64,000 nucleotides of DNA from contig NC_082597.1 of assembly GCF_030936135.1 (NCBI RefSeq), forward strand, positions 73,390,495-73,454,494. The letters run 5' to 3'. The translations under genes were made by a program, and so were the position numbers. The stretch's first letter is position 1, and every line of letters begins with the position of its first letter. The stretch is from Gavia stellata (lineage: Eukaryota > Chordata > Aves > Gaviiformes > Gaviidae). Of the stretch, positions 11,746-23,168 are shown piece after piece. The notes below the pieces were generated by a model. That model was given only the letters and a program-made list of their open reading frames with translations, ran no database searches and had not been told where the DNA came from.

Positions 11746-13572
11746 AAGATTTGTACTTGTGTACCATTTCACAACAGTGATTGAATTCTCCAGTTGATAC
11801 TTTAAAATAGATGTTCAAGGCTCAGTGGGATACGGTTAATAGACATGTTAGAGCAAAATGCTGAGTTGTTCTGAAATAAGTGTTGTCTGTCACCACAGTC
11901 ACTTAGCAGTGATTGCAGCAGCTGAAGGGAAAACAACGGGACTTTTTTTCCCAAATGAAGTCATATTTACTGGAGGCAGAGATTCTCCATCTAGCAAAAC
12001 TGATATGACTCTTTGCTTGGTCTGGTCTTACAATTGTGTTTGCAAATGTTTTGATGTAGCCAGATATAGCCATAGGAATGATCTGTGAGACCTAAAGAAA
12101 CAAACCACCTTACCTAACTATTGAACCTGGGAGTGAGTTTTGGCAGGGAAACTAATTGCAACTGTCTAATTTTGCTTGTCTTTCAGCTGCTTTGTCCAGA
12201 TGATACTTTTTAACATGTCTTGGTGCATGTATAATTTCCTATGGTGTCTTTAAGCCTGGGGTTTGGGTGAGATATTTTTAATAGAAAACCTGTAACTTTT
12301 AAAAACATATTTTATGTGACAAAATATACCGTTTTTAACTGAAAACAAGAGCTAATCCCAGATGACAGATTATGAGAATTATGCATAAGGAATCAATGCT
12401 GTCAAAAGTGTTATGGCCTGCAGCAGATTTAGGAAGCTATTACTCCAGGCTCATGAGGTCACGGAGGTGTCAATAAACTGACCTCTTTGGATACAGAGAG
12501 GAAGGCTGGCACAAGAAGGTCGTAACCTCCTTATCGAGGGGGTTTCCCCCTTTTTTGTGGAAAAAATGTTTCCAGCCAGAGTCAGGGTGCAGAGCCCAGC
12601 TGCCTTTGGGTGCCACAGCAGCTCAACACCTGCGAGAGAGAGACAGAGCGTGAGAGCACACCACTTTGATTTGTTGCCAGCCTTGAAAAAATTGTGGTCT
12701 TCCCCCTGTCATTAAAAACTGCAAATGGAGGTGATGGATCTATGGTGGAAGCAGAGCAAACAGGACAAATTATTTTATCTTACAGTGCAATTCTGCAATG
12801 AATGTTTGTGCTACTGTTGTGTCCCGAGAGCCCTTGCTGCATAGGAAGCACTGTGCACACATGTGCACACACATGTGCAAGCACATGCACAAAATGGCAA
12901 TCTCTGCTGCAAGATGCACGCATTTGAGATAGGGCAAGATATGTATTGCCAAGCAGGAAATCAGCAAGAAATAACGATGACTGCTGCTAAGCATGTTCAG
13001 GAGAGACTTGAAGAAAACTAGAGAGCTAATTTTGAGCATCTTTACAGTTCTGGGAGGAAAGCCTAGACAATTTTTTCATTGTTGTTTTTGAGGGGAGAAC
13101 AATGACTCGGTGGAAAGATGTACATTAATGTGGTTCAGCAATAATCTGTCACTGCAGCCACAATTTTTACACACTGAGTAAGTAAAATTAAATGCCTGCA
13201 TCTACTCTTTCATCCACTGCTGTAAATATACCCATAGCTCCCTTTGCTCATCTCTTTGGAAAGGCAGGCCAGTTTTATTCTGGTTCCTCCCTTTAGGTGC
13301 TGAGGTTTTGAACATTAGGAGGAGTGCCTCTAAACCCAGAGACGCAGTTTCCAGCTGACAAAGCTGGAAGTTGTTGCAGCAATTTGGGGGTGGCACGGGG
13401 CGGGGGGGGAATGGCAGGCTGGGGTTGATTTTCTTTGTGTGTTTTTTTTTATTTTTCCTGGATAGGTGGGGTTTCTTGGAAAACAGTGTAAGAAAAAAGG
13501 GGTTATCTTTTACACTTAAAGGGTCCCAGCCTGGCCCCTCTTCATATTGCTGATTCTGCCCAAGCCAGGCCA

Positions 13573-13734
13573 GGTGAGACCTCTGCACAAACGGCCTCAG
13601 CTCATCTATTCAAAGATGCTTTTGTGTATTTGTTGGTTTGTTGGTTTTGTTCATCATATCTGCGTCACTCGGAGCTTGACAACTGTTGTTACTGTGTTGT
13701 TACAGAGGTGAGACCTCTGCAGAGACGGCCTCAG
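13573..13734 (+). repeat. 28-nt direct repeats flanking duplication copy 2
   Basis: Both repeats begin ggtgagacctctgca and end gacggcctcag or aacggcctcag, 134 nt apart. The left one overlaps the first 7 bases of copy 2. Confidence 0.85.
13594..13693 (+). repeat. Dispersed duplication, copy 2 (intergenic)
   Basis: 100 nt homologous to 11644-11736. It is bracketed by two 28-nt direct repeats (13573-13600 and 13707-13734) that differ at two positions. Confidence 0.9.
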
Positions 13735-16700
13735 CAGCAGTACAGGTACCTGTCGAACAGATACCTCCCTGTCTTTCCAGAACTGAGAGCTTGCCAGCAA
13801 CATAAGTTTCTGGCAAACATTAAGCTCTGAGCTTCATAAAACAGCATGAAAAGGGAGGAAAATTATAAATAGTGATCTTTCAGAGTAGAATGGATGCAAA
13901 CAAAGAAAAAGAAAAGCTGAAAGCATTTGCATGATGAGCTCTAGGAGAGCAGCAGCAAATCAAAAATTTGATGAAAAGTTTAAGAAATTGTCTTCCCCCC
14001 CTAAAAAAACGCATCAAAGCTGGCATGTTAGGGACTGCAAAATAAATTCATTATAGCATTCAGTGCTGTGTGCCATGGGTGAGAGGAAAAAAGCACAAAA
14101 AGAAGAAAAGTCTTTTCCTATTTTGCTATTTTCTGTGCCTAAAGCAGGCCAGGGAATTATTTTTGTCTTTTCTGTTAGTGCACAGGAAAGTAACTATATT
14201 GAATCTTTTCCACTTATTAAAAAGTACCTGATGTCCAAAACCAGTATAGAAATACTTTTGGAGATAAGCATGCTTTGCTTAAGGTGCTTTTAGATGAGTG
14301 TCTACATCTCAAAACAAAGCTGAAACACGTAAAAGACGTGGTTTTCCAAGGCTGTGTGTGGTGCCATGAGCTTTATGTCTGAATCAATGCAAAGCATAAG
14401 AAAGGCTCATTTGGCTTTTATGTAGCATATACTACCCCATGGATGTTACCCTAGTTTTATTCTGATGCAGGATCTACATACACTCAAGTATGTCAAAGAC
14501 ATATGACACAATACAAAGACAATAACTTAATCTGTCAGTTTTATTTTGGTGACAGGTTATCTGCTGGTGCAAATCCATCCACTGTGAATAACTTCACTCA
14601 CCTGTCCAAGCTGGCAAGTGGGCTCATTAGTGCTCAACTGAAACAATGTTAAAGATTAGCTCTTTTTTTTTATTTCAGACTTTATAAAATTGATTTCTTG
14701 TCAAAATGGCCATCTGTCATGCATGTTATCCAATGCAGCATAACATCAGATGGTGTCTTAATTTTAAACATATGAATTTTCTTTTCAAGTAAAATTCCTG
14801 GAATTTAAAAAATACCACTAATTTAATGTACCCTTGTAAAATATTCTGGAGTAATGTGAAAACACAAGGGACACTCTACAGGACTGTGGAAGCCCACCCT
14901 GAGTGCCTTGTTGGATTAGGGTCACACACCTGACCAGGGATGGACCACTGATGTGTTCTACTCGCTTCAAGGGTAAATGTCTCATATGCAGACAGATCTC
15001 TCAAGTCTTTAAAAAAAATAATCTGGAATCTTAACAGTTACTCATTATTTTTAAAAGATACTTGCTAGTGGTCAGTAATAGCACTAGTTACTTTTCTTAG
15101 TGCACCTTCTCATGCATGCTTTCTGGAATTCCTTATTTCCACACACACGAAGTACCTGCAAGTATTTGCTTGCAAAAGCTCCTTAGTTTCCAATTATTCA
15201 TACTATTCTTTTTTTTTACTTCTTGAAAGCAGATTTTGAAAGAGAGTTCAATAGCTGACTCATTTCTGAATCATCATTAATTTCAGCCCACTAGTCTTTT
15301 TTTAATCCTCATTTTAATACATGGAATTTAAAGTTGTTTGTTGTTTTCATTGACTTTAGGAATGCATTGAGATTGTTGAAAAGAAGCATTATGGAGGGTA
15401 AGAAATGCTTTTGCCATCCAGGTCACATAACTGCCCTTATTCCAGCCCTGTTAGACAAATCCTCCTGGGCTATAAGAAATTCAACATCTAGTTCTTAAGG
15501 TCATCCAAACATTAGCAGGTGTAGAAGACCTGCCATTGGGTGAGCTGCCATTATCTCTACATTGATGACATTACTCAACAAGGGATGCACTTTGCTAGCT
15601 TGCGGTCAATTTTGACCTGCAATAAATGCCAACATTGGCATTCAAAGGTATTTATTGGCAAGCAAGAGCAGACAATTCATTGAACAAGTAGATTCCTGTT
15701 GTTCCTACAAAGCTTCAAGAGGACTGAAGGTTTCAACAAATGTAAGATTGCAGAACAAAACTGCCTTAGCAGCAGGTATTTATGGATGGATGGGCAACCA
15801 TTCAAATTCAGAACAAACATGTATCAAGTCAATGTACTACCTAAATTATTTTATCTCCTAAAACAGCTGATTTGGTGAAAACAGTTACCATAAAACAGTG
15901 CAAGGAGTACATATAGGAAGCCTTTGCAAGACAGCAGCTCTTAAGTGTTATTTTGAAAGTTTAAATACGAGGGGAAAAAGACATGGGAATACAGGGAACA
16001 GGATTGATTACAGTAACCAGATTAAATTGTCTGGTCCAACTTCTGGCATTAACAAAGAAAGTCTGCAAATAATCCAGCTCAGTTGACCCAAAAAGGCAAC
16101 CTCTGGGTAGGCACTGCATGCAGGGCTAGGATTGTTTGTGCTGACACAGGAGTGAATCCCCGCACTGTGCAATTTCAAGTTGAAGGAGGAGAAAATCATG
16201 TGTTAAAGAGTTACTCTCCTACTTGCAATCATCTCTTTCCAAGTTGCTGTAACGTATCTTCTACAGTTAGAGCTCAATGACCAGCATTAGCTATTTTTGT
16301 TCCTTTCCTGCTTTTCAGGTTTTCTCTCAGCTAATGTCTTCTGGGATCTACAGAAACAAATGGGAATCATGGTATTTCCACTACAGTTTTCATTAGTATC
16401 TTCAGATCTTAGATCAGTCTCCATCAACGCTATGTAGTCAGAGGAGAATGGAGGAAAACCCAGCTGGAAATAACTATTATATTACACATAAAGATTTGAA
16501 TGGTCTGATGTGAGAAGCAGTGTTCTTTATCTTCCAAAACTTCACTAGAGGATCTGTTACCCTCACACATGAACTCAAAGTAGCCATTTTTTGACACATT
16601 GAAGTTGAACAGACTGCTTTGGGGTATGGGATATCCACACTCAGTTCCTTGCTTTGTCACAGTCTTAGTTCCTTGGTCAAGAAATGCAAGCTTGGGAATC

Positions 16701-19700
16701 ATAGATAAAATAGCATTTTCCAAAGCACTTATATGCCAAAGTTATAAGCCAAACTTCTAAATAAAACTTTTGTCTTTCAGATTACTTTATAATGGTATTC
16801 CAACGGATGCAAGCTCCAAAAACCTTAACTCAAGTTCAATAATGAAACTGAGGACCATACAAGTCCTTTGAAAAATTCCATTTGAATGACTTTGATTGCA
16901 GTAGACATAAAAGAAAGGCAGTGCTTCAGGAGATATTTCCTATTCTAAAAAGATATATCCCCAAAAAGTAGAATGTTATGGGTTTTGTTAATAATTATTG
17001 AGTTGCTTCCTCGTTCTGGATAAGCTTTCCAAGTCTGGAAAATATATTGTAGCTTATAAGTGTTTTGTAAACATTATTTTATCTGAAGTCCCCAACCTTT
17101 CATTTCTTGACTCAAGCGTAATTTTTGCCTGGAGATAACAGCTCTGCCACTTTAGCTTTAATTGTTTTAGCCTTGAATGACATAGTTATGAACACGTCTT
17201 AGCCTTCCAGATTTCAGCACAGGTTTTTGGTTTTCAGTACAAACACTTTCCTAGAAACTATAGTGGGTTTGTAAAGCCCATGCAAAGATGTCTTCTTCAC
17301 CACCGTAATGGGTGGCAGCTGGATTCAGTAGGTTAAGTTGACTCAGCTGTGATCATACCTTTGACTGCAGTGTAAATCTACTCCTTTTTTATATATTGCT
17401 TTTAACTTCATGACCTAGCCATTTTACTGCTCAAAATAAGGTCATGTATTTGCAGGCTAAAGCCAGTCAGGGATTGGTAAACATCCATTATCTTCAGAGG
17501 GGTTGAACCTGTTTGTGTGCTGGCTCTGAAATGACACTTAAAATATTCCTAAAAATTGCTAAGTTCAAATGTGTTTGAAATGTCCTGATTTTATTTTTTT
17601 TTAAGATTTTTGGAGAATGCTGAGTACTAATGCTTTTAAACTCAAAATTGCTACCTAAATTACCTAAAATAAGGCACCCAAAAATGGAACTCCTCCTCTA
17701 AACTCATTATCATCTTTTGAATATGCAGATCAATACTTTTAAGCCTTGATAGGACACTTCTTCATCATCTCCTAAAGCCATATTTAATCAATTCTTCTCT
17801 GTGCTTGCAATTTTATTAATGTGCTGACGTGTTCCTCTTTCCAAACCAGGTATCCCAAAAAGCCATTCTCCAACTGATATAATACTATAATTGTCCATGA
17901 TAATCTTGCACGATTCATACCTTCTGCTGGCTATGAAGAACAAAATTCTATATAGAAATCCATCTATATCTGTAATGTTTAGGATATTTTTTTCTCACCC
18001 ATGTGCCTGCAGCTTTAAAAAAGGTTGAAGCAATCAATACATAAAACCCAGCAGGTCCTCTTAGATATTTCAGGTCACATCATCATTGTTATTACTATAA
18101 CCTGTTATTAGTACTGGAGTAATATTTCAGGTTTCCTTGGTCTTGTCAGGTTAAGTGAGGACTCAAGCACAAACTCTACGATTATATATATTGCTAACAT
18201 ATATTGGCCCTTGCTCTAGTCTAAGGAGAGACCATGAGGGTCTGGCTTTCTGGGGAAGGAAACTCCAGTCTTACCTGGCGATTTTAGAGGAGAAGAAAAG
18301 GATGCGTTTTTATATAAATGCCTTATAGTGTAACACTGCTGAGGAGATGAATTATTTAGGTATGACAGTCACTGACTCAGAATAACTCTGAGGTTTAAGA
18401 TGCAGATCTGTTATAATACTTTTAGAAATACTTCTCAGATTTTTTTCCCTGCATCATTTAAGTCTTATTCTGACCAAATCTCGAGGGTTCCCTAAGAATA
18501 CTTAGTCTCCACCTGTATTTGCCTTAGAACAACTTCTGTATAGCCTCTCTTGTAAGCTTATTCCACTGACCTACCACAATCTGCTGGGCTGTTGCTTCCT
18601 GGTAGTCTTGATCACTCAGGACTTAATTACTTTTTTTCACTAAATGTGGTAATCGCTTTACAGCACCTTTAGAAGACCTAAGGAAAAAAAACAGTGCTTC
18701 AGTCCCATTGGAAAACAATCTCAAGCTTTCTGCTTCCAGTCCCACACCACAACCACTAGGCTATGTACCAGAGACACCCAAAAAGCAGTCTGCTTCCAAC
18801 AGGTGGGCCAGGAGGTCTACCAGCATGGGGTATGGATGCGTGGCTGTATGGGAAGCTCTTGCTTAACCATCAGATTCAACCTCTTGGGCTTTCTGGTCTT
18901 TCCGGGTGGCTCCTTTGTTCCGCACCAGTGGAAGTCAACCCCTACCTCAAGCAGCTCACCCCATGGAGGAGGGACAAGTCCCAGGAGCTAAAGTGAGACC
19001 ATAAGTGGAGTGACACCATGGTTGGTCTCAGAGGAGACCAAATTTACCACACATGCAACACACAGCCTGTCCAAACCCACACAATAACGTCACTGTGTTG
19101 CACTTGGTTGTGCAATGGACGCCATGGCCGGGTTTTGTTTGATGCTTAAAAGAGTTCTGACTGCATGAGAGAGAAACTGTGTCCTGACTTTCTTAACCTG
19201 AGTCTGCAACACAGGGTTTTCAGACCTAAGCGAAGGGCTGCCACCCCAGGGCGCTGCTGGTGCATTAGGCAGGGCTTGAGCTCAAGAGTCCACCCTGTCC
19301 ATAATGCAGATCTGGCCAAAAAGATGGACAAACATCTTAGGACACATGCAGCACGCTTGCATGTTTCCCATGATCACTCTCCACCCTCCACATCCATGTC
19401 CATACACAAACAAATCATTTACCTTCTCTAAAAAGCAGCCTCTGCCCCTACAGACCACTTCAATATTAGTGCAGAAGGGTCTTATGAAGGAACATGCTTG
19501 GCCTCAAAATTCAGGTGCACTTGTAGCAGGGTTTTTTTGTTTTTTCTTCTTGGCTGACTTAAACTGTGATTAAGTTATGCTTTAGTAGCTTAGAATAAAA
19601 ATATGAATTAATTAGAAAGTAAGATATATAAGTAGCACTGGAGAAAATAACATGTGATTGAGACCTGTATTAACAGTTTCAGCTAGAAAGAATTTTGACC

Positions 19701-19857
19701 ATATTCCAAACTGGAGGTAGGCAAAATGACAATATATTCCACAGTGAAAAATTGGTAGACTAAATCTAATGTTACCTTTCTGCTCTATTGTTAAAATATT
19801 TGAAATGCTTTAAATTTAATTTGACAGCTGAAGTATTTTCTGTTTATTCTGCAACAG

Positions 19858-19976
19858 CTAGTACTCTATTCCCAATTTATTTTTGTGCCAGAATAGACAG
19901 GACTTGTTGATAATAGGGACACAAAACCCATAGGAGGGCTTGGTCTTTGTAGGGTACGTGATCCTAATGCGTACAG
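19858..19976 (+). pseudogene. Relic of the 118-nt SLCO1 exon (TM11 / loop 6)
   Basis: 119 nt that align end to end with the penultimate coding exon of the three SLCO1 genes in this window. The acceptor side (gcaacag) survives and in-frame reading begins ASTLFPIYFCARIDRTC, against [14 protein letters not shown] in the - strand gene. It then hits TGA TAA TAG in a row, shifts frame, and ends cctaatgcgtacag, matching the exon end (...aatgcatatag in 1C1). The donor GT is gone (cagaaaact). I conclude that a + strand SLCO1 paralogue once lay here. No other exon of it can be placed with confidence. Confidence 0.88.
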
Positions 19977-22263
19977 AAAACTGTGGATTTAGGGCTGCTG
20001 GGTTTTTTTCTCTTTGATAAACAACTAGAAAATACCGTAAAACCAGGTAGTCATAGGTCATTATGTCTGCTTGATTACATATCTAAAAGTGAAGAAATGC
20101 CAAATAACTGGACTGTCTTCTGGGATAAGGCTCTGTCTTACATAGTTATTCTGAGAGAAGGACTTTGATAATGCCATTAAAGGGCTTTTTGATAGCCTCA
20201 AACAAGAGTTGGGTAAACACAAGCTCATGCCCTTAAACATCCCACAGTCTGATAAAAATTCACTGGTTTGGCTATTTCTTCACTGGTTTCAGTGGAATTA
20301 TCATGATTTGTGGCCAACCAAGTTGTCTGTAATGAACCCGAAACGATTTGTCTTTGTTCAAAAGCATGACTGACTTGGTGTAGTTGCAAATTTGCCTCCA
20401 AAATAGCTTTCCTGGTTAGAAATTTCTCTTACCACCTTAGAATACAACAGATTTTTCTTCCTTCCTGGAGGATCTTCCCAGTGATGGAGCTCAGAGGTGT
20501 CAGAGCTAGCTCTGAGCATGCTGACACAGCTATCACACAGGACAAAGATGCCAGTTTTGATCCTAGAATCAGTAATGCAGCTTTGCAATCAAACCAGAGT
20601 CCCAGGGGCCTCTCTGCTTCTCTGCTGAAACCTTGCCTTTGGAGCAGGAGGAATTAAAATGGAGAATGTCCTTATTTATTCTCTATTGTGAGAGGCAAGG
20701 GGATAGAAAACTTTTGGAAAATGCCACTAGGTTGAGCACCTATTTAATTTTTTGTATGTTCTGTGCTAGTTACATGTTGAAGAACAAATTACTCCCTTGA
20801 AAAACTTCTACATGCTGTTCACAGGAGAGTGCTTAGACTTGCACACAATAAACAGTGCATGTCGAAAACGTAGGCAAATGATATAGCCTTGGAGTCGGGA
20901 GTATACTGAGCCAGAGGCTCATTTAATACCACCTGTGGCAGCACTTACGCTATTATCGATGTGGGACTGTTATGAAGAATGATGTTAAGTCTTATTTGTT
21001 TGAAAAAGCTCACTCTACCAAATTGCATCTGGGGTAAATATCTGGACATGAATCATCAGATCTGACTAGAATCTCATTTCTAGTCTGACATCAATTATCA
21101 ACGCACCTTTGATAAAACATTACCTCCTGGGAATATCAAGCAAAGGTGCAAAAGATGCTCTCATCAAAAAACCTGTAAAATAAAAAACAATGTACAGAAA
21201 TAAATACCCAAACAACAGAAGTAAAAGGGAAATGATGTTAGTATGAGTCACCTGACTGAGTCTAGCGCAGATCAGGAGTGTTTCTAGAACTGCCAATATA
21301 TTTATTCAATGTTAAAACACTGTTTGCAGAAGGAGAAAGACACACCATGATTTTCTCTGTGTAAAATTCCTGGGGTTTCTGGAACTTGGATTTTTCTTCA
21401 ATTATTTCCAGAGCTAGATGCAATATTGATATCATCTACACTAGAGAAGCTTTCATTCCTGTTCTCTTATAACACATACTGCTTCCCCATATCTGCTGGG
21501 AGTTTATAATCAGAGCTGTGATTATAAAAGAGAATGTCTAAATGTGCTGGTCATTGTCTTTAAGCAATAAAATGCAAACAACTCCATCCCCAAGGCCAGG
21601 ATATGAAGAATTTGCTTTCAGTGAGTACCACATCAACCTTTTTCCCATTCCTGTTCTTGCACTTACACGGGGCAGATGGTAGAAGGAAGGTCAGAAGATC
21701 ATTTAATATGGAGAGTCCCTCTCTTTAGTCTTCTGCTCTGTTGCTTTCTCAGATAAAAGGTGGTAGATTTTCTTTATATTAGTGCAGTGTTCTCTTCCAC
21801 ATCCTGAGGAAGTTTAAGATTAGGAAAGATAAAGCTTGTTTCCTAGTTTTAGGCTTGTGCACAGGACCACAGGGATCAGGGATACCCTTCAGAAAAGAAA
21901 GCAAAATGGCTGTGATGATGGAGGCAATACCTGCAATGACCTTACTAGGCATGTTTGCTCCCATTGCTAAGGTACATCACGAGGGCTGCCAATGAAATAT
22001 TACGCTTCAAGTATTTTTAGACTTTTTTTCCCAGTAATGACTGTTGCAAGCATCCTTTAATAAAGTTTCTCTCTGGACTAGGCTGTCTGTGGAAAGCTGT
22101 GAATTTGCAAGTTTTCGGTACTGTATCTCAAGGCTTACTGGAAGTTCCTTAAACAAGGAAGGAAATCTATATACATGTGGTATAAATGCAGTGGTCATTA
22201 GGATAAAAATACCCACACATGCACACACAAAAAAAAATTCACAGAAACTTAAAGACCTATCAC
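19977..22263. other. Intergenic region between convergent SLCO genes
   Basis: AT-rich with no recognisable gene. Both flanking functional genes end toward this interval. A 61-residue - strand open frame (21779-21964) was judged to be chance. Confidence 0.55.
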
Positions 22264-22945
22264 TTTATTGCATCAGTTCAGAGCAATTTTACTGAAACCC
22301 AATACTGAGATGTGCTGCAAAATCAAGACACCACTTTCTTTTGTTTGCAATCCATTTTGATTGTTTATTGTGTTCAAGCCAAACCCCAGAGCTGTCATGC
22401 CGTTCTTGTTCAGAGAGTGCTCACTGACGGCCCTGGGGCTCTCACCTGAGCATGGCCGAGGGACCCAGTCTGGAACAAAGAGCTCTGGTGATGGACCATG
22501 CAGCAAAGGCCATCAGAGCAACTGGGCAAGTGTAACTAAATCAGCCATTTAGAGCTGTAGGACTAAATACAGAGCAAAAGGACTTCAAATAACATCGGTG
22601 AAAAACGGAAAAGAAGCTTATTGTGGATTTTGTCTTTTTAATTTTTCAATCATAGTCAAATGTATGACACTTGAAAAAAATTGGCTAGTCTCACTTTTGG
22701 TCTAGAAAGGGACTGAGAGCAAGAGGATGGGAGAGTTCCCCCAAATTTTGAAAACCTTTTCCCCCTATCGTTTCAGATGAGCAAAGAAAGAGGATAGGGT
22801 AAAGCAAATTAAAAGTCAATGTTTCAAAGATATTTTTTTAATCCCCAAAATGTAAACTAGCTGTTGAAGTCAGTAATTAGACCCCTGTTGTGCTCTGAAA
22901 AACTGAAGCGTAGGCAGAATTAGGAAAATGCCTTGTTTCTTTTTT
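22264..22945 (-). other. 3' UTR of the middle SLCO1 gene
   Basis: Reading on the - strand after the TAA, the first AATAAA lies at 22369-22364 and a second at 22269-22264. The UTR end is estimated from these. Confidence 0.45.
22364..22369 (-). terminator. Poly(A) signal AATAAA, middle SLCO1 gene
   Basis: Canonical hexamer (tttatt on the + strand) about 580 nt past the stop. Another copy is at 22264-22269. Confidence 0.4.
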
Positions 22946-23168
22946 TTACATACAAGTCTCCTCACTCTCCTCTGAGGTTCTTGTACCAGGAAGAATTTCT
23001 TTTTTGTTGAAAATAGCTGGTTCTTTGCTGGTTGACCTTTCTGTATTTTTAGTATTTGTCATCTCTTTGCCATCCGGTTTGAAGCGTTTCATTATTAAAA
23101 CAGAGAGCGCTATGTATAAGAGACAGCATCCTGCCCGTAGTCCTGCAATGAGGCCAAGATAGACATTT
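22946..23168 (-). CDS. SLCO1B3: Middle SLCO1 gene, exon 14: TM12, tail, stop
   Basis: Acceptor ttttttcctag, then [20 protein letters not shown] (TM12) and a basic-then-acidic tail of about 45 residues ending SEESEETCM and TAA. The terminal T-C-M parallels S-C-I of the SLCO1C1-like gene. Confidence 0.93.

Larger units (their letters stand above)
10708..11760 (+). other. SLCO1C1: 3' UTR of the SLCO1C1-like gene
   Basis: AT-rich sequence after the stop. It has AATAAA at 11397-11402 and again at 11740-11745, the latter followed by a T/G-rich stretch typical of a cleavage region. The end is estimated; no transcript data are available. Bases 11644-11736 recur near 13.6 kb. Confidence 0.5.
11761..19857. 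other. Intergenic region, no gene recognised
   Basis: Mostly AT-rich DNA. It holds the second copy of the duplication, a G-rich patch at 13386-13409 and scattered short open frames without family features. The 128-residue frame on the - strand at 13202-13588 is low-complexity and has no splice or domain support. A faint SLCO-like stretch near 17.1 kb is discussed under findings. Confidence 0.6.

Noticed and set aside
12455-12485. Inverted gaggtca / tgacctc pair as a nuclear receptor site
   Set aside because: A spacing of 17 nt fits no standard receptor element, and it is far from any known promoter.
13202-13588. 128-residue - strand open frame
   Set aside because: Composed of low-complexity K/P runs over homopolymer tracts, with no family features.
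15360-15400. Small exon-like segment (ttag|gaatgc...ggagg|gtaaga)
   Set aside because: Splice-like ends around 38 nt occur often by chance, and the encoded peptide matches no SLCO exon.
20880-20940. Possible last exon of the dead SLCO gene (tatagccttgg about 900 nt after the relic exon, the same spacing as in the SLCO1C1-like gene)
   Set aside because: Only about six bases in a row match the functional exon. The spacing coincidence is not enough.
21779-21964. - strand frame with weak resemblance to SLCO TM12
   Set aside because: Only scattered hydrophobic matches, and no acceptor or conserved YLGL motif in frame.
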